Positions 1 to 5,510 of a DNA stretch of 5,645 nt are shown here, piece by piece. The notes below the pieces were generated by a model. It ran no database searches. It was not told where the DNA came from and saw nothing but the letters and a program-made list of their open reading frames with translations. The number at the start of each line of letters is the position of its first letter. Position 1 is the stretch's first letter. Both the position numbers and the translations under genes were made by a program. The stretch comes from Klenkia sp. Lineage in GTDB: Bacteria > Actinomycetota > Actinomycetes > Mycobacteriales > Geodermatophilaceae. Location: contig JAOPVM010000142.1 of the NCBI GenBank assembly GCA_025966215.1, positions 1 to 5,645 on the forward strand. The letters are read 5' to 3'.

Positions 1-183
1 GTGGCTGCCGACGTCGAGGTACAGCCGGGAGCCGTTGCGCAGGATCACGTTGGAGCTGCGCCCCCAGGACACCACTCGGCGGAAGAGGTAGCGGGCCACC
101 TCGTCGGGGGAGAGCCGGCGCTGGCCCTGGAAGGTGCACGTGACGCCGTACTCGGTCTCGATGCCGAAGATCCTGCGGTCCAC
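1..183 (-). CDS. pafA: PafA, Pup-protein ligase (N-terminal 61 residues, runs off window)
   Basis: PafA joins the C-terminal Glu of Pup to substrate lysines through an ATP-dependent phosphoryl intermediate; it acts in the cytosol and has a glutamine-synthetase-like fold shared with Dop. The visible part begins [15 protein letters not shown]. It holds Glu9 and Glu11 of the nucleotide/Mg motif (GIETEYG), the block [20 protein letters not shown], and NGSRLYLD, whose Asp57 aligns with the catalytic aspartate of the family. The GTG at 183-181 is the only sensible start: an in-frame TAG lies at 195-193, and the start aligns with the mycobacterial N-terminus (MQRRIMGIETEFG). No Shine-Dalgarno precedes it; a -10-like TAGGCT ends 6 nt upstream, so it may be leaderless. 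It follows prcA after 50 bp. The rest of the gene lies beyond position 1. Identity is very secure. Confidence 0.97.
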   Translation of the reverse strand, partial: MDRRIFGIETEYGVTCTFQGQRRLSPDEVARYLFRRVVSWGRSSNVILRNGSRLYLDVGSH

Positions 184-189
184 GGGTGG

Positions 190-195
190 AGCCTA
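190..195 (-). promoter_or_regulatory. Candidate -10 element for leaderless pafA transcript
   Basis: The minus strand reads TAGGCT (TANNNT consensus) followed by exactly 6 nt and then the GTG of pafA. There is no Shine-Dalgarno between prcA and pafA. A -10 at this distance would place transcription initiation at or next to the start codon, the typical leaderless arrangement in actinobacteria. I see no convincing -35. That pafA has its own promoter is inference. Confidence 0.45.
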
Positions 196-233
196 GGCCG
201 GTGTACCGACGACGGGGCGGATCACGACCGGCA

Positions 234-1106
234 TCAGGCCGGCCCGTCCGCCTGGACGCCACCGGCGGTGTCCGGGGCCGCCGGGTCACCGAGCCCGGGC
301 GGCGTGCCGGGGGCCGGTTGGCTCGGGGCGTGCTCCGTGGTGTCGACGGCAGCCTGTACGGGGCTCTCGCCGGTGACCGCGTCGTCGGCGGTCTGATCGG
401 CGGCCAGCAGCCCGCGCAGCGCGGCGCCGGTGATCCGCCGGAACGCCCGCTTGGGGCGGCGTCGGTCGAGCACGGCCACCTCGAGCTGCTCGGCGGGCAG
501 CTGCTCGTGCCCCCCGCCGTTGGCCTGGGTGGAGGCACTCACCGCGCTCAGCGCCTTCACGCCGGCTGCCAGCGCGTCAGCGAGGCCCATGCCGGCCTGG
601 AAGGACTCCCGCAGGTGGCCGGTGACCACGTCGGCCTGACCGCCCATCACCACGAAGTCCGGCTCGTCGAACACCGAGCCGTCGAAGGTGAGCCGGTAGA
701 GCTGGTCGGTCTCCGGGGTCTGCCCGACGTCGGCGACGCACAGCTCGACCTCGAAGGGCTTCATCTGCTCGGTGAAGATCGAGCCGAGGGTCTGGGCGTA
801 GGCGTTGGCCACCACCCGGCCGGTGACGTCGCGCCGGTTGTAGGAGTAGCCGCGCACGTCGGCCAGCCGGACCCCGGCGACCCGCAGGCTCTCGAACTCC
901 GAGTAACGGCCCACGGCGGCGAAGCCGATCCGGTCGTAGATCTCACCGATCTTGTGCAGCGTGGAGCTGGGGTTCTCGGCGATGAACAGGATGCCGTCGG
1001 CGTAGGTGAGCACGGCGACGCTGCGGCCGCGCGAGATGCCCTTGCGGGCGTACTCCGAGCGGTCCCGCATGACCTGCTCGGCGGAGGCGTAGTACGGCAT
1101 CGACAC
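234..1106 (-). CDS. prcA: PrcA, 20S proteasome alpha subunit
   Basis: Structural alpha subunit (290 aa) of the actinobacterial 20S proteasome; seven copies form each outer ring, gate the pore and provide the pockets for the ATPase C-termini. The N-terminus [23 protein letters not shown] matches the mycobacterial gate and H0 region (MSFPYF). Family blocks follow: [29 protein letters not shown] (residues 40-65), [34 protein letters not shown] (85-114), [11 protein letters not shown] (118-128), FVVMGG (151-156) and the end of the fold at [19 protein letters not shown] (216-234). As expected for alpha subunits there is no N-terminal Thr nucleophile. After residue 235 comes a 55-residue Ala/Pro/Gly/Asp-rich tail, making it about 40 residues longer than the 248-aa mycobacterial protein. 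The GTG start at 1106 was chosen because GGGAGG lies 8 nt upstream; an ATG two codons later is spaced worse. It starts 3 nt after the prcB stop, so the two are co-expressed. Confidence 0.97.
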   Translation of the reverse strand: MSMPYYASAEQVMRDRSEYARKGISRGRSVAVLTYADGILFIAENPSSTLHKIGEIYDRIGFAAVGRYSEFESLRVAGVRLADVRGYSYNRRDVTGRVVANAYAQTLGSIFTEQMKPFEVELCVADVGQTPETDQLYRLTFDGSVFDEPDFVVMGGQADVVTGHLRESFQAGMGLADALAAGVKALSAVSASTQANGGGHEQLPAEQLEVAVLDRRRPKRAFRRITGAALRGLLAADQTADDAVTGESPVQAAVDTTEHAPSQPAPGTPPGLGDPAAPDTAGGVQADGPA

Positions 1107-1109
1107 GGC

Positions 1110-1958
1110 TCAGACCTCCCGGCTCTCGGCGCCGGCGGACCGGTCGGCGGTGATCGCGGCGCTGATCGCGGCCACTTCGGCGTCGGGCAGCCGGACGGCG
1201 CCCTCCGCGTCGATCCGGTAGAGGATCGGGTAGAGCCTGCGCACCGCGTCGGGCCCGCCGGTGGCGGAGTCGTCGTCGGCGGCGTCGTAGAGCGCCTCGA
1301 CGAGCGTGCGGGTGGCGGCGTCGGCGGACAGGCCCGGGCGCCAGGTCTTCTTCAGCGAGCCCCGGGCGAACAGCGAGCCCGAGCCGACGGAGGCGTAGCC
1401 GCGCTCCACGTAGTTCCCGCCGGTGACGTCGTAGCTGAAGATCCGCCCGGGGCTGACGCCCTCGGCGGCGTCGAGGTCGTAACCGGCGAAGAGCGGGACG
1501 ACGGCCAGGCCCTGCAGCGCGGCGCCGAGGTTGCCGCGGATCATCGCGGCCAGCCGGTTCGCCTTGCCGTCGAGGGACATCGTCATCCCCTCGATCTTCT
1601 CGTAGTGCTCGAGCTCGACCTGGTACAGCCGGACCATCTCGATGGCGATGCCGGCGGCCCCGGCGATGCCGATGACCGACCAGGAGTCGGCGGCGTAGAC
1701 CTTCTCGATGTCCCGGGAGGAGATCAGGTTGCCCATGGTGGCGCGGCGGTCACCGCCCATCAGGACACCGCCGTCGAAGGTGGCGGCGACGATCGTCGTG
1801 CCGTGCGGGGCGAGGTCGCCCATCGGCACCGCGGGCACCGGTCGGCGGCCGGGCAGCAGCTCCGGGGCGGTGGAGCCGAGGAAGTCGGTGAAGGACGAGC
1901 CCACCCGGTCCAGGTAGGCGGGGGTGAACCCGCTCCGTCCGGTGCTCTGGTCGCTCAC
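1110..1958 (-). CDS. prcB: PrcB, 20S proteasome beta subunit (catalytic)
   Basis: Catalytic beta subunit (282 aa) of the 20S proteasome, made as a proprotein. A propeptide of 53 residues ends at APHG and autocatalytic cleavage would expose Thr54, beginning the mature chain [21 protein letters not shown]. In mature numbering Thr1, Asp17 (GGDRR) and Lys33 (SRDIEK) are all present at the canonical spacing, so the protease should be active; mature length is 229 aa. Further family blocks are [29 protein letters not shown] (start near residue 97), PLFAGYD and GYASVGSGS. Start: the GTG at 1958 has a strong AGGAGAGG 7 nt upstream. The start overlaps the stop of the upstream endonuclease-like gene as GTGA (1958-1955), indicating translational coupling. 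prcA follows after 3 nt. Identity is essentially certain. Confidence 0.98.
   Translation of the reverse strand: MSDQSTGRSGFTPAYLDRVGSSFTDFLGSTAPELLPGRRPVPAVPMGDLAPHGTTIVAATFDGGVLMGGDRRATMGNLISSRDIEKVYAADSWSVIGIAGAAGIAIEMVRLYQVELEHYEKIEGMTMSLDGKANRLAAMIRGNLGAALQGLAVVPLFAGYDLDAAEGVSPGRIFSYDVTGGNYVERGYASVGSGSLFARGSLKKTWRPGLSADAATRTLVEALYDAADDDSATGGPDAVRRLYPILYRIDAEGAVRLPDAEVAAISAAITADRSAGAESREV
1115..1120 (-). promoter_or_regulatory. Ribosome binding site of prcA
   Basis: The minus strand reads GGGAGG with 8 nt to the GTG at 1106. It lies inside the last codons of prcB and supports GTG 1106 over the ATG at 1100 as the prcA start. Confidence 0.75.
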
Positions 1959-2503
1959 GCGTCCGCCTCTCCTGCCGTCCGACGACGGCGCGACTGCTCG
2001 CCCTGGTCGTGCCTGTCCGTGCTGCGCCGACCGGGGCGGGACCCCCGTCGCTCGCGTCTGTCCGACCCTAGTGCGGGTGTCGTCGTGCAGCCGGTCGGTG
2101 GGTCGAGGGCCACCTCCGGCTCACCGCGGTGCCGCTCGACGTACTCCGCGGGGAGCCGGAGCACCGCCGGGTCGTCCTTGAACTGGCCCAGGCCCCCGTT
2201 GCAGGTGAAGCACAGCAGGTCGCGGACCGCGTCGGTCGCGTGGTCGTGGTCGACGTGGGCGGCCGGCGCCGCCCGGCAGATGGCGCAGAGGCCACCCTGC
2301 GCGGCCAGCATCACGTCGGCCTCCGCCGCCGTGATGCCGTAACGCCGTCGGAGGTGGTAGTCCCGCGCCCCGCCGATCTTCTCCAGTGAGTCCCTGCCCC
2401 GCACGTTGTGGCAGGGCCGGCAGTACGAGTGACGACCGCTGCGGGTGTTCCGCGCCGATGGGACCTCGTGCAGCGGCTCACCTCGCCGCAGTCCGGGCAC
2501 CAC
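1955..2503 (-). CDS. Endonuclease VII/HNH catalytic portion as a continuous open frame (182 codons)
   Basis: This is the intact downstream frame of the split gene, listed separately because it carries all nuclease motifs and could be annotated alone from GTG 2503. Numbering from that GTG, a zinc knuckle half CRPC lies at 28-31. The endonuclease VII domain has CAIC (73-76), HVDHDH (83-88), LCFTCN (97-102) and [10 protein letters not shown] (103-112). Cys73/76/98/101 match the zinc ligands, and Asp85-His86-x-His88 plus Asn102 match the catalytic pattern known from T4 endonuclease VII, a Holliday-junction/HNH-type nuclease. Residues from about 127 form a basic, low-complexity tail ([17 protein letters not shown]). 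Neither GTG 2503 nor the adjacent GTG 2500 has a Shine-Dalgarno, and starting here would cut a CPDC motif out of its zinc-binding pair, so I think it is a fragment of the longer gene rather than a natural start. Confidence 0.45.
   Translation of the reverse strand: MVPGLRRGEPLHEVPSARNTRSGRHSYCRPCHNVRGRDSLEKIGGARDYHLRRRYGITAAEADVMLAAQGGLCAICRAAPAAHVDHDHATDAVRDLLCFTCNGGLGQFKDDPAVLRLPAEYVERHRGEPEVALDPPTGCTTTPALGSDRRERRGSRPGRRSTDRHDQGEQSRRRRTAGEADA
1966..1973 (-). promoter_or_regulatory. Ribosome binding site of prcB
   Basis: The minus strand reads AGGAGAGG, 7 nt before the GTG at 1958 and inside the 3' end of the endonuclease-like gene. It is the best Shine-Dalgarno in the window, so prcB could be initiated independently even if ribosomes on the upstream gene terminate early. 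Confidence 0.75.
2474..2484 (-). other. Frameshift point inside the endonuclease VII-like gene
   Basis: Minus-strand context is GAGGTGAGCCG. The upstream frame reads GAG GTG AGC CGC (EVSR); the homologous downstream frame reads GAG CCG CTG (EPL). One extra A (GAGGTGAAGCCG) would give EVKPL, which matches the first repeat of the same protein (DTRPV). The position is therefore pinned to within a few bases by the internal repeat. Confidence 0.65.
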
Positions 2504-2721
2504 TTGGCACCGGCCGGGACGTCGATGCCGTTGGGGAAGCGGTGCTTCGGTGCTCCCTGTCGACGCCGCTTCGACGCGATCAGGCGCGCACGAGCATGGG
2601 TCCTGCAGTAGAAGGCCAGGCCGTCCCGACGCCTCCGGTCTCGAGTGAACTCGGCGACCGGCCGGGTGTCACCACAATCCGGACAGCGCTTTCTCTCGAC
2701 CACTCTTCGAACATTCTCAGA

Positions 2722-2727
2722 ATTGTA
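2722..2727 (-). promoter_or_regulatory. Candidate -10 of an internal promoter for the endonuclease-prcB-prcA segment
   Basis: The minus strand reads TACAAT, a near-perfect -10, inside an unusually AT-rich patch (26 of 60 bases G/C at 2701-2760, against a strongly GC-rich window). Initiation 6-7 nt downstream would leave a leader of about 11 nt before the GTG at 2703. The ATG 6 nt after the hexamer is out of frame with the endonuclease. No clear -35 is visible. The patch also has an imperfect inverted repeat (2712-2718 with 2728-2735, one bulge). Confidence 0.35.
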
Positions 2728-2736
2728 GAGGAATGG

Positions 2737-2946
2737 TCACTGGCCCCCTTTTTGTACATATGCCTTCACGAACTCTTCGGCGTTCTGCTCGAGCACCCCG
2801 TCGATCTCGTCGAGGATGGAGTCGACGTCCTCGGTGACCTTCTCGTGCCGCTCGGCCACGTCGGAGTCGACGGAGGCCTCGACCTCCTCGGTCTCCTCGC
2901 GCGACCGTGTCGCCTTCTGCTGCCCGCCGGTGTCCCTGGTGGCCAT
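2737..2946 (-). CDS. pup: Pup, prokaryotic ubiquitin-like protein (Gln-ending form)
   Basis: Small intrinsically disordered modifier (69 aa) that is attached to lysines of proteins destined for the proteasome. The N-terminal half (MATRDTGGQQKATRSREETE) is polar and variable. The C-terminal half carries the Pup signature: VTEDVDSILDEIDGVLEQNA, the coiled-coil-forming region that binds the ATPase, then EEFVKAYVQKGGQ. It ends in Gln69, so it needs Dop to deamidate it to Glu before PafA can ligate it, as in mycobacteria. Length is close to the usual 64-72. The ATG at 2946 has GGGAGG 5 nt upstream. It lies 95 bp after dop and 33 bp before the endonuclease-like gene. The gene immediately after it is in the same reading frame, with only the pup TGA between them. 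Confidence 0.98.
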   Translation of the reverse strand: MATRDTGGQQKATRSREETEEVEASVDSDVAERHEKVTEDVDSILDEIDGVLEQNAEEFVKAYVQKGGQ

Positions 2947-2951
2947 GAGGC

Positions 2952-2957
2952 CCTCCC
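2952..2957 (-). promoter_or_regulatory. Ribosome binding site of pup
   Basis: The minus strand reads GGGAGG, 5 nt before the ATG at 2946. It fixes this ATG as the start. Confidence 0.7.
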
Positions 2958-2972
2958 GATCCAGTCCTGTGC

Positions 2973-2989
2973 GGCACCGGTGTGGTGCC
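2973..2989 (-). promoter_or_regulatory. Small hairpin in the dop-pup intergenic leader
   Basis: A perfect 6-bp inverted repeat, GGCACC and GGTGCC, encloses a 5-nt loop, 27 nt upstream of the pup start. It could fold in the pup leader or the dop 3' end. There is no U-tract, so a terminator role is not supported; it may be without function. Confidence 0.3.
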
Positions 2990-2997
2990 CTGCCCGC

Positions 2998-3003
2998 AAG
3001 CTA
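2998..3003 (-). promoter_or_regulatory. Candidate -10 element upstream of pup
   Basis: The minus strand reads TAGCTT (TANNNT) in the 95-bp gap between dop and pup. Initiation 7 nt downstream would give a leader of about 45 nt that includes the hairpin at 2973-2989 and the pup ribosome binding site. No clear -35 is present, so this is weak evidence for a separate pup promoter. Confidence 0.25.
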
Positions 3004-3041
3004 CCCGCGGGGAGTGACAGGAACGCGAACGCGCGGAGGGG

Positions 3042-4547
3042 TCAGCCGCCGGTGAGGGTGTCGACCAGCTCCTGGGCGCTGCCGACCGAGTCGAACAGCG
3101 CGCCGACGTGCTCCCGGGTGCCGCGCAACGGCTCCATGGTCGGCACCCGCACGAGGTTCTCCCGGCCCAGGTCGAAGACCACCGAGTCCCAGGAGGCGGC
3201 GGCGACCTGGGCGGGGTAGCGCCGCAGGCACTCGCCCCGGAAGAAGGCCCGGGTGTCGGCCGGCGGGGTGCCCATCGCGGCGGTCACCTCGTCCTCGGTG
3301 ACCAGCGTCTGCATCGACCCGCGGGCCACGAGGCGCTGGTAGAGGCCCTTGTCCGGCCGGATGTCGGAGTACTGCAGGTCGACCAGGGCCAGCCGGGCAT
3401 CGCCCCAGGAGAGCCCGTCGCGCTTGCGGTAGCCCTCCAGCAGCCGCAGCTTGGCCGGCCAGTCCAACCGGTCGGCGCAGCGCATCGGGTCGATCGCGAG
3501 GTCCTCGAGCACCTCGGCCCACTTCGCCAGCACGTCGTGGGTCTGCGGGTCGTCGTCCCCGGTCGCGGCCACGTGCGCTCGCGCCATGGCCAGGTACTCC
3601 TGCTGGACCTCCAGCGCGGTGAGCCGCCGGCCGTCGCGCAGCCGCACCCGGTGGGTCAGCGTGGGGTCGTGGCTGACCGCCTGCAGCTCCTCCACCGACT
3701 CCTCGATGGTGAGGTCCTGGGTCAGCGTCCGCGCCTCGATCATCGCCAGCACCAACGACGTCGTCCCGACCTTGAGGTAGGTGGACAGCTCGGCCAGGTT
3801 CGCGTCGCCGATGATGACGTGCAGTCGGCGGTGCTCCTCGGGGTTGGCGTGCGGCTCGTCCCGGGTGTTGATGATCGGGCGCTTGAGCGTGGTCTCCAGG
3901 CCGACCTCGACCTCGAAGAAGTCCGCCCGCTGGGAGAGCTGGAACCCCTCGGTGCGGCCCTCCACGCCGATCCCGACCCGCCCGGCACCGGCGAAGACCT
4001 GCCGGGTGACGAAGAACGGGATGAGGCCCCGGACGATGTCCAGGAACGGCGTCCGGCGGTCCATCAGGTAGTTCTCGTGCGCACCGTAGGACTGGCCCTT
4101 GCCGTCGGTGTTGTTCTTGTACAGCTGGATCGGCGTGCTGCCCGGCACCCGGGCGGCCCGGACCGAGGCCTCGACCATCACCCGTTCCCCCGCCTTGTCC
4201 CACAGCACGACGTCACGCGGGCTGGTGACCTCCGGCGTGGAGTACTCGGGGTGGGCGTGGTCGACGTAGAGCCGGGCGCCGTTGGTGAGCACCACGTTGG
4301 CCATGCCCGGGTCCTCGTCGGGGTCGGCGTGGTCGAGCGCCCGCGCGGGTGCCCTCTCGAAGCCGCGGGCGTCGCGCAGTGGGGACTCCTCCTCGAAGTC
4401 CCAGCGCGGACGACGGCGCGTGGGCGCCTCGGCCGGGGCCCAGGCGTTCACGACCTGGCTGGACAGGGTGGTCGGGTTGGCCCCGGGCTGTCCCGGGATC
4501 GAGATGCCGTACTCCAGTTCGGTCCCCATGACCCGTCGCACGCTCAT
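3042..4547 (-). CDS. dop: Dop, deamidase of Pup and depupylase
   Basis: Dop (501 aa) deamidates the C-terminal Gln of Pup to Glu and also removes Pup from conjugates; it is a cytosolic PafA paralogue with a glutamine-synthetase-like fold. Visible motifs are GTELEYG (8-14, nucleotide/Mg glutamates), then the Dop-specific insertion with [16 protein letters not shown] (48-63) that distinguishes it from PafA. Next come [14 protein letters not shown] (89-102) with the catalytic Asp96, [18 protein letters not shown] (143-160), INTRDEPHA (226-234) and [13 protein letters not shown] (241-253). The C-terminal domain has [20 protein letters not shown] and [12 protein letters not shown]. Length matches the family. 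ATG 4547 was chosen; GTG 4541 aligns slightly better with mycobacterial MQRIIGTE, and ATG 4529 is too short. There is no Shine-Dalgarno; TACTGT ends 7 nt upstream of the ATG, suggesting a leaderless mRNA. pup follows after 95 bp. Confidence 0.97.
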   Translation of the reverse strand: MSVRRVMGTELEYGISIPGQPGANPTTLSSQVVNAWAPAEAPTRRRPRWDFEEESPLRDARGFERAPARALDHADPDEDPGMANVVLTNGARLYVDHAHPEYSTPEVTSPRDVVLWDKAGERVMVEASVRAARVPGSTPIQLYKNNTDGKGQSYGAHENYLMDRRTPFLDIVRGLIPFFVTRQVFAGAGRVGIGVEGRTEGFQLSQRADFFEVEVGLETTLKRPIINTRDEPHANPEEHRRLHVIIGDANLAELSTYLKVGTTSLVLAMIEARTLTQDLTIEESVEELQAVSHDPTLTHRVRLRDGRRLTALEVQQEYLAMARAHVAATGDDDPQTHDVLAKWAEVLEDLAIDPMRCADRLDWPAKLRLLEGYRKRDGLSWGDARLALVDLQYSDIRPDKGLYQRLVARGSMQTLVTEDEVTAAMGTPPADTRAFFRGECLRRYPAQVAAASWDSVVFDLGRENLVRVPTMEPLRGTREHVGALFDSVGSAQELVDTLTGG

Positions 4548-4554
4548 GCCGGTC

Positions 4555-4560
4555 ACAGTA
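4555..4560 (-). promoter_or_regulatory. Candidate -10 element for leaderless dop transcript
   Basis: The minus strand reads TACTGT (TANNNT), followed by 7 nt and the ATG of dop. No Shine-Dalgarno lies in the 44-bp gap after the lipoprotein gene. This mirrors the arrangement before pafA. Initiation at the A of the ATG would give a leaderless dop-pup transcript. No -35 is recognisable; that position is occupied by the GC inverted repeat at 4564-4587. Confidence 0.5.
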
Positions 4561-4563
4561 GGC

Positions 4564-4587
4564 GGGCGACGGGGTCGCCCCGGGGCG
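4564..4587 (-). terminator. GC-rich inverted repeats after the lipoprotein gene (possible terminator or dop operator)
   Basis: Two overlapping structures lie in the 44-bp gap. One is a perfect 7-bp stem with a 3-nt loop (4564-4570 with 4574-4580). The other is a 12-bp perfect palindrome (4576-4587). They are mutually exclusive in RNA. They sit just after the lipoprotein stop and upstream of the dop -10, so they could end the first transcript or bind a regulator. No U-tract is present, and GC-rich sequence makes such repeats common by chance. Confidence 0.35.
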
Positions 4588-4591
4588 CGCG

Positions 4592-5437
4592 TCAGGGCAG
4601 CAGACTGCCCGTGGTCTCGCTGCCGTCGGCCTGCACGAGGACGCACTGGGCGTAGGGGTGACCCTCCCAGCTCTCCTGGTCGTCGGTGGTGATGTCGAGC
4701 AGCACGCCGGCGGGCACCGGGCCCCCGAGGTACTGCACCGCACTGGACTGGCAGGACTGCGCGTACACCGCGCGGGCGGCCTGGTCCGTCGGGTACGGCG
4801 AGCCCTCGGCGACGTCGGCGGTGCCACCGCTGGGCTCGGCGAAGTGCGGCGTCGTACAGGGCACGGTCTCCTGGCTGACCACATCGCCGGACAGGCAGTA
4901 CAGGTAGGCGTCCCGGTCGGGGCCGGCCAACGCACCGGCCATCCTGCCCGGGGCCACCTCCGGTGAGGAGTAGCCGTAGTAGACGTCGCAGGCCACCCAC
5001 CGGGCCCCGGCGGCCCACTGCTCCTCGGTGGGCAGCACCTGGGCGTAGGAGGCGTACAGCTGGTACAGGCTCTCGTCGCCCAGGTACTCCTGAGGGGTGT
5101 CGTAGCTGCAGACGTCCTCGTAGGCGGGCCCCAGGTGGTCGCCGTCCAGGTCCTCCACCGTCGGGTAGGCCGCGTCCAGGGGAAGCCCGGTGTCCACGAC
5201 GACCGCGGTCTCGGACGTGTGGTCCTCGTCGCAGTCGACCACCGCGGGCGGTTCGAGCGGGAGGTGGGCGACCTCGAGGTCGTGGCAGGTGCCGATGGCC
5301 GGGGCCTCGACGAGCGGGTCGTCGCCGGGGGTCACCACGGCCGCGGCACCCGGGCTGGCGGTGCCCTGCACGGTGCTGGTGCAGCCGGCCAGCAGCAGCA
5401 CACCCACCAGCAGGGTCCCCGTCCTCAGCCGCGTCAC
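4592..5437 (-). CDS. Secreted lipoprotein with two tandem Cys-rich septum-formation-like repeats
   Basis: The predicted product (281 aa) begins [19 protein letters not shown]. This is a lipoprotein signal peptide with a lipobox LAGC, so Cys19 should be lipidated and the protein anchored outside the membrane. The mature part is acidic and has eight further cysteines in two similar sets of four: 51, 69, 110, 150 and 181, 194, 229, 265. Each set holds a Cys-x3-His-x2-Glu motif (CDEDHTSE at 69-76; CTTPHFAE at 194-201). They also share a Tyr/Cys segment ending in EYLG or QYLG, and a Trp-containing approach to the last Cys. This resembles the Septum_form-like domain of actinobacterial membrane proteins; function is unknown. 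GTG 5437 was chosen because the signal peptide then starts properly, with AGGA 7 nt upstream; longer starts add an unlikely prefix. It lies between arc and dop with no obvious link to pupylation. Confidence 0.85.
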   Translation of the reverse strand: MTRLRTGTLLVGVLLLAGCTSTVQGTASPGAAAVVTPGDDPLVEAPAIGTCHDLEVAHLPLEPPAVVDCDEDHTSETAVVVDTGLPLDAAYPTVEDLDGDHLGPAYEDVCSYDTPQEYLGDESLYQLYASYAQVLPTEEQWAAGARWVACDVYYGYSSPEVAPGRMAGALAGPDRDAYLYCLSGDVVSQETVPCTTPHFAEPSGGTADVAEGSPYPTDQAARAVYAQSCQSSAVQYLGGPVPAGVLLDITTDDQESWEGHPYAQCVLVQADGSETTGSLLP

Positions 5438-5462
5438 GGGCCCATCCTGGCCCAGGCACGAG

Positions 5463-5496
5463 CGGGCCCCCGGCACCACACGGTGACGGGGGCCCG
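5463..5496 (-). terminator. Strong hairpin after arc/mpa, likely transcription terminator
   Basis: A perfect 10-bp GC stem (5463-5472 with 5487-5496) is followed inward by a G-A mismatch, a further 4-bp stem (CACC with GGTG) and an ACAC tetraloop. It begins 14 nt after the arc stop codon and ends 25 nt before the lipoprotein GTG. It has no U-tract, as is common for actinobacterial terminators. It could also attenuate read-through into the lipoprotein gene. Confidence 0.65.
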
Positions 5497-5510
5497 GACG
5501 GACGACCCTG

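Larger units (their letters stand above)
1955..2703 (-). pseudogene. HNH / endonuclease VII-like protein with two N-terminal Cys-rich zinc-binding units, split by an apparent one-base frameshift
   Basis: Two overlapping reading frames together make one protein. The upstream frame, from GTG 2703, gives MVERKRCPDCGDTRPVAEF and continues to KWCPDCGEV (residue 75, codon 2481-2479), then becomes nonsense and stops at 2311. The homology continues in the -1 frame from [24 protein letters not shown] to the TGA at 1957-1955. Restoring one base near 2478 would give EV(K)PL and a protein of about 249 residues. Its parts would be two related Cys-rich units (CPDC...YCRTH and CPDC...YCRPCHN), an endonuclease VII/HNH domain, and an Arg-rich tail. 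The pup stop is 33 bp upstream, and the 3' end overlaps prcB as GTGA. The start is tentative: no strong Shine-Dalgarno precedes GTG 2703, and frame limits are the pup TGA upstream. A sequencing error, a true inactivating deletion or programmed -1 frameshifting are all possible; I see no canonical slippery heptamer. From memory, endonuclease VII-like genes occur at this position in other actinomycetes. Confidence 0.7.

Noticed and set aside
228..242. 5-bp inverted repeat over the prcA stop codon as a terminator
   Set aside because: The stem is only CCGGC/GCCGG, which is expected by chance at this GC content, and it has no U-tract.
186..2342. 718-codon open frame on the plus strand
   Set aside because: It lies antisense to prcA, prcB and the nuclease gene; its composition is the Gly/Val/Arg/His-rich pattern of a GC-rich shadow frame and it shows no recognisable family motif.
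2476..2484. Programmed -1 frameshift slippery site
   Set aside because: The bases around the shift (GAGGTGAGC) do not form an X-XXY-YYZ heptamer, so a deletion or sequencing error is simpler.
3001..4203. 400-codon minus-strand frame inside dop
   Set aside because: Pro/Gly/Arg-rich alternate frame of dop; the dop frame carries all the conserved motifs.
3108..4655. 515-codon open frame on the plus strand
   Set aside because: Antisense shadow of dop, with repetitive Leu/Val/Gly/His composition and no domain signature.
4548..5459. Upstream extension of the dop frame to give an 805-residue protein
   Set aside because: The extension is the out-of-frame shadow of the lipoprotein gene; Dop similarity begins at [11 protein letters not shown], and a -10-like element precedes ATG 4547.
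2973..5485. Similar GGCACCACAC-type hairpin sequence in the pup leader and the arc terminator as a shared regulatory element
   Set aside because: The match is short, lies within self-complementary sequence and is on opposite strands, so chance is sufficient.
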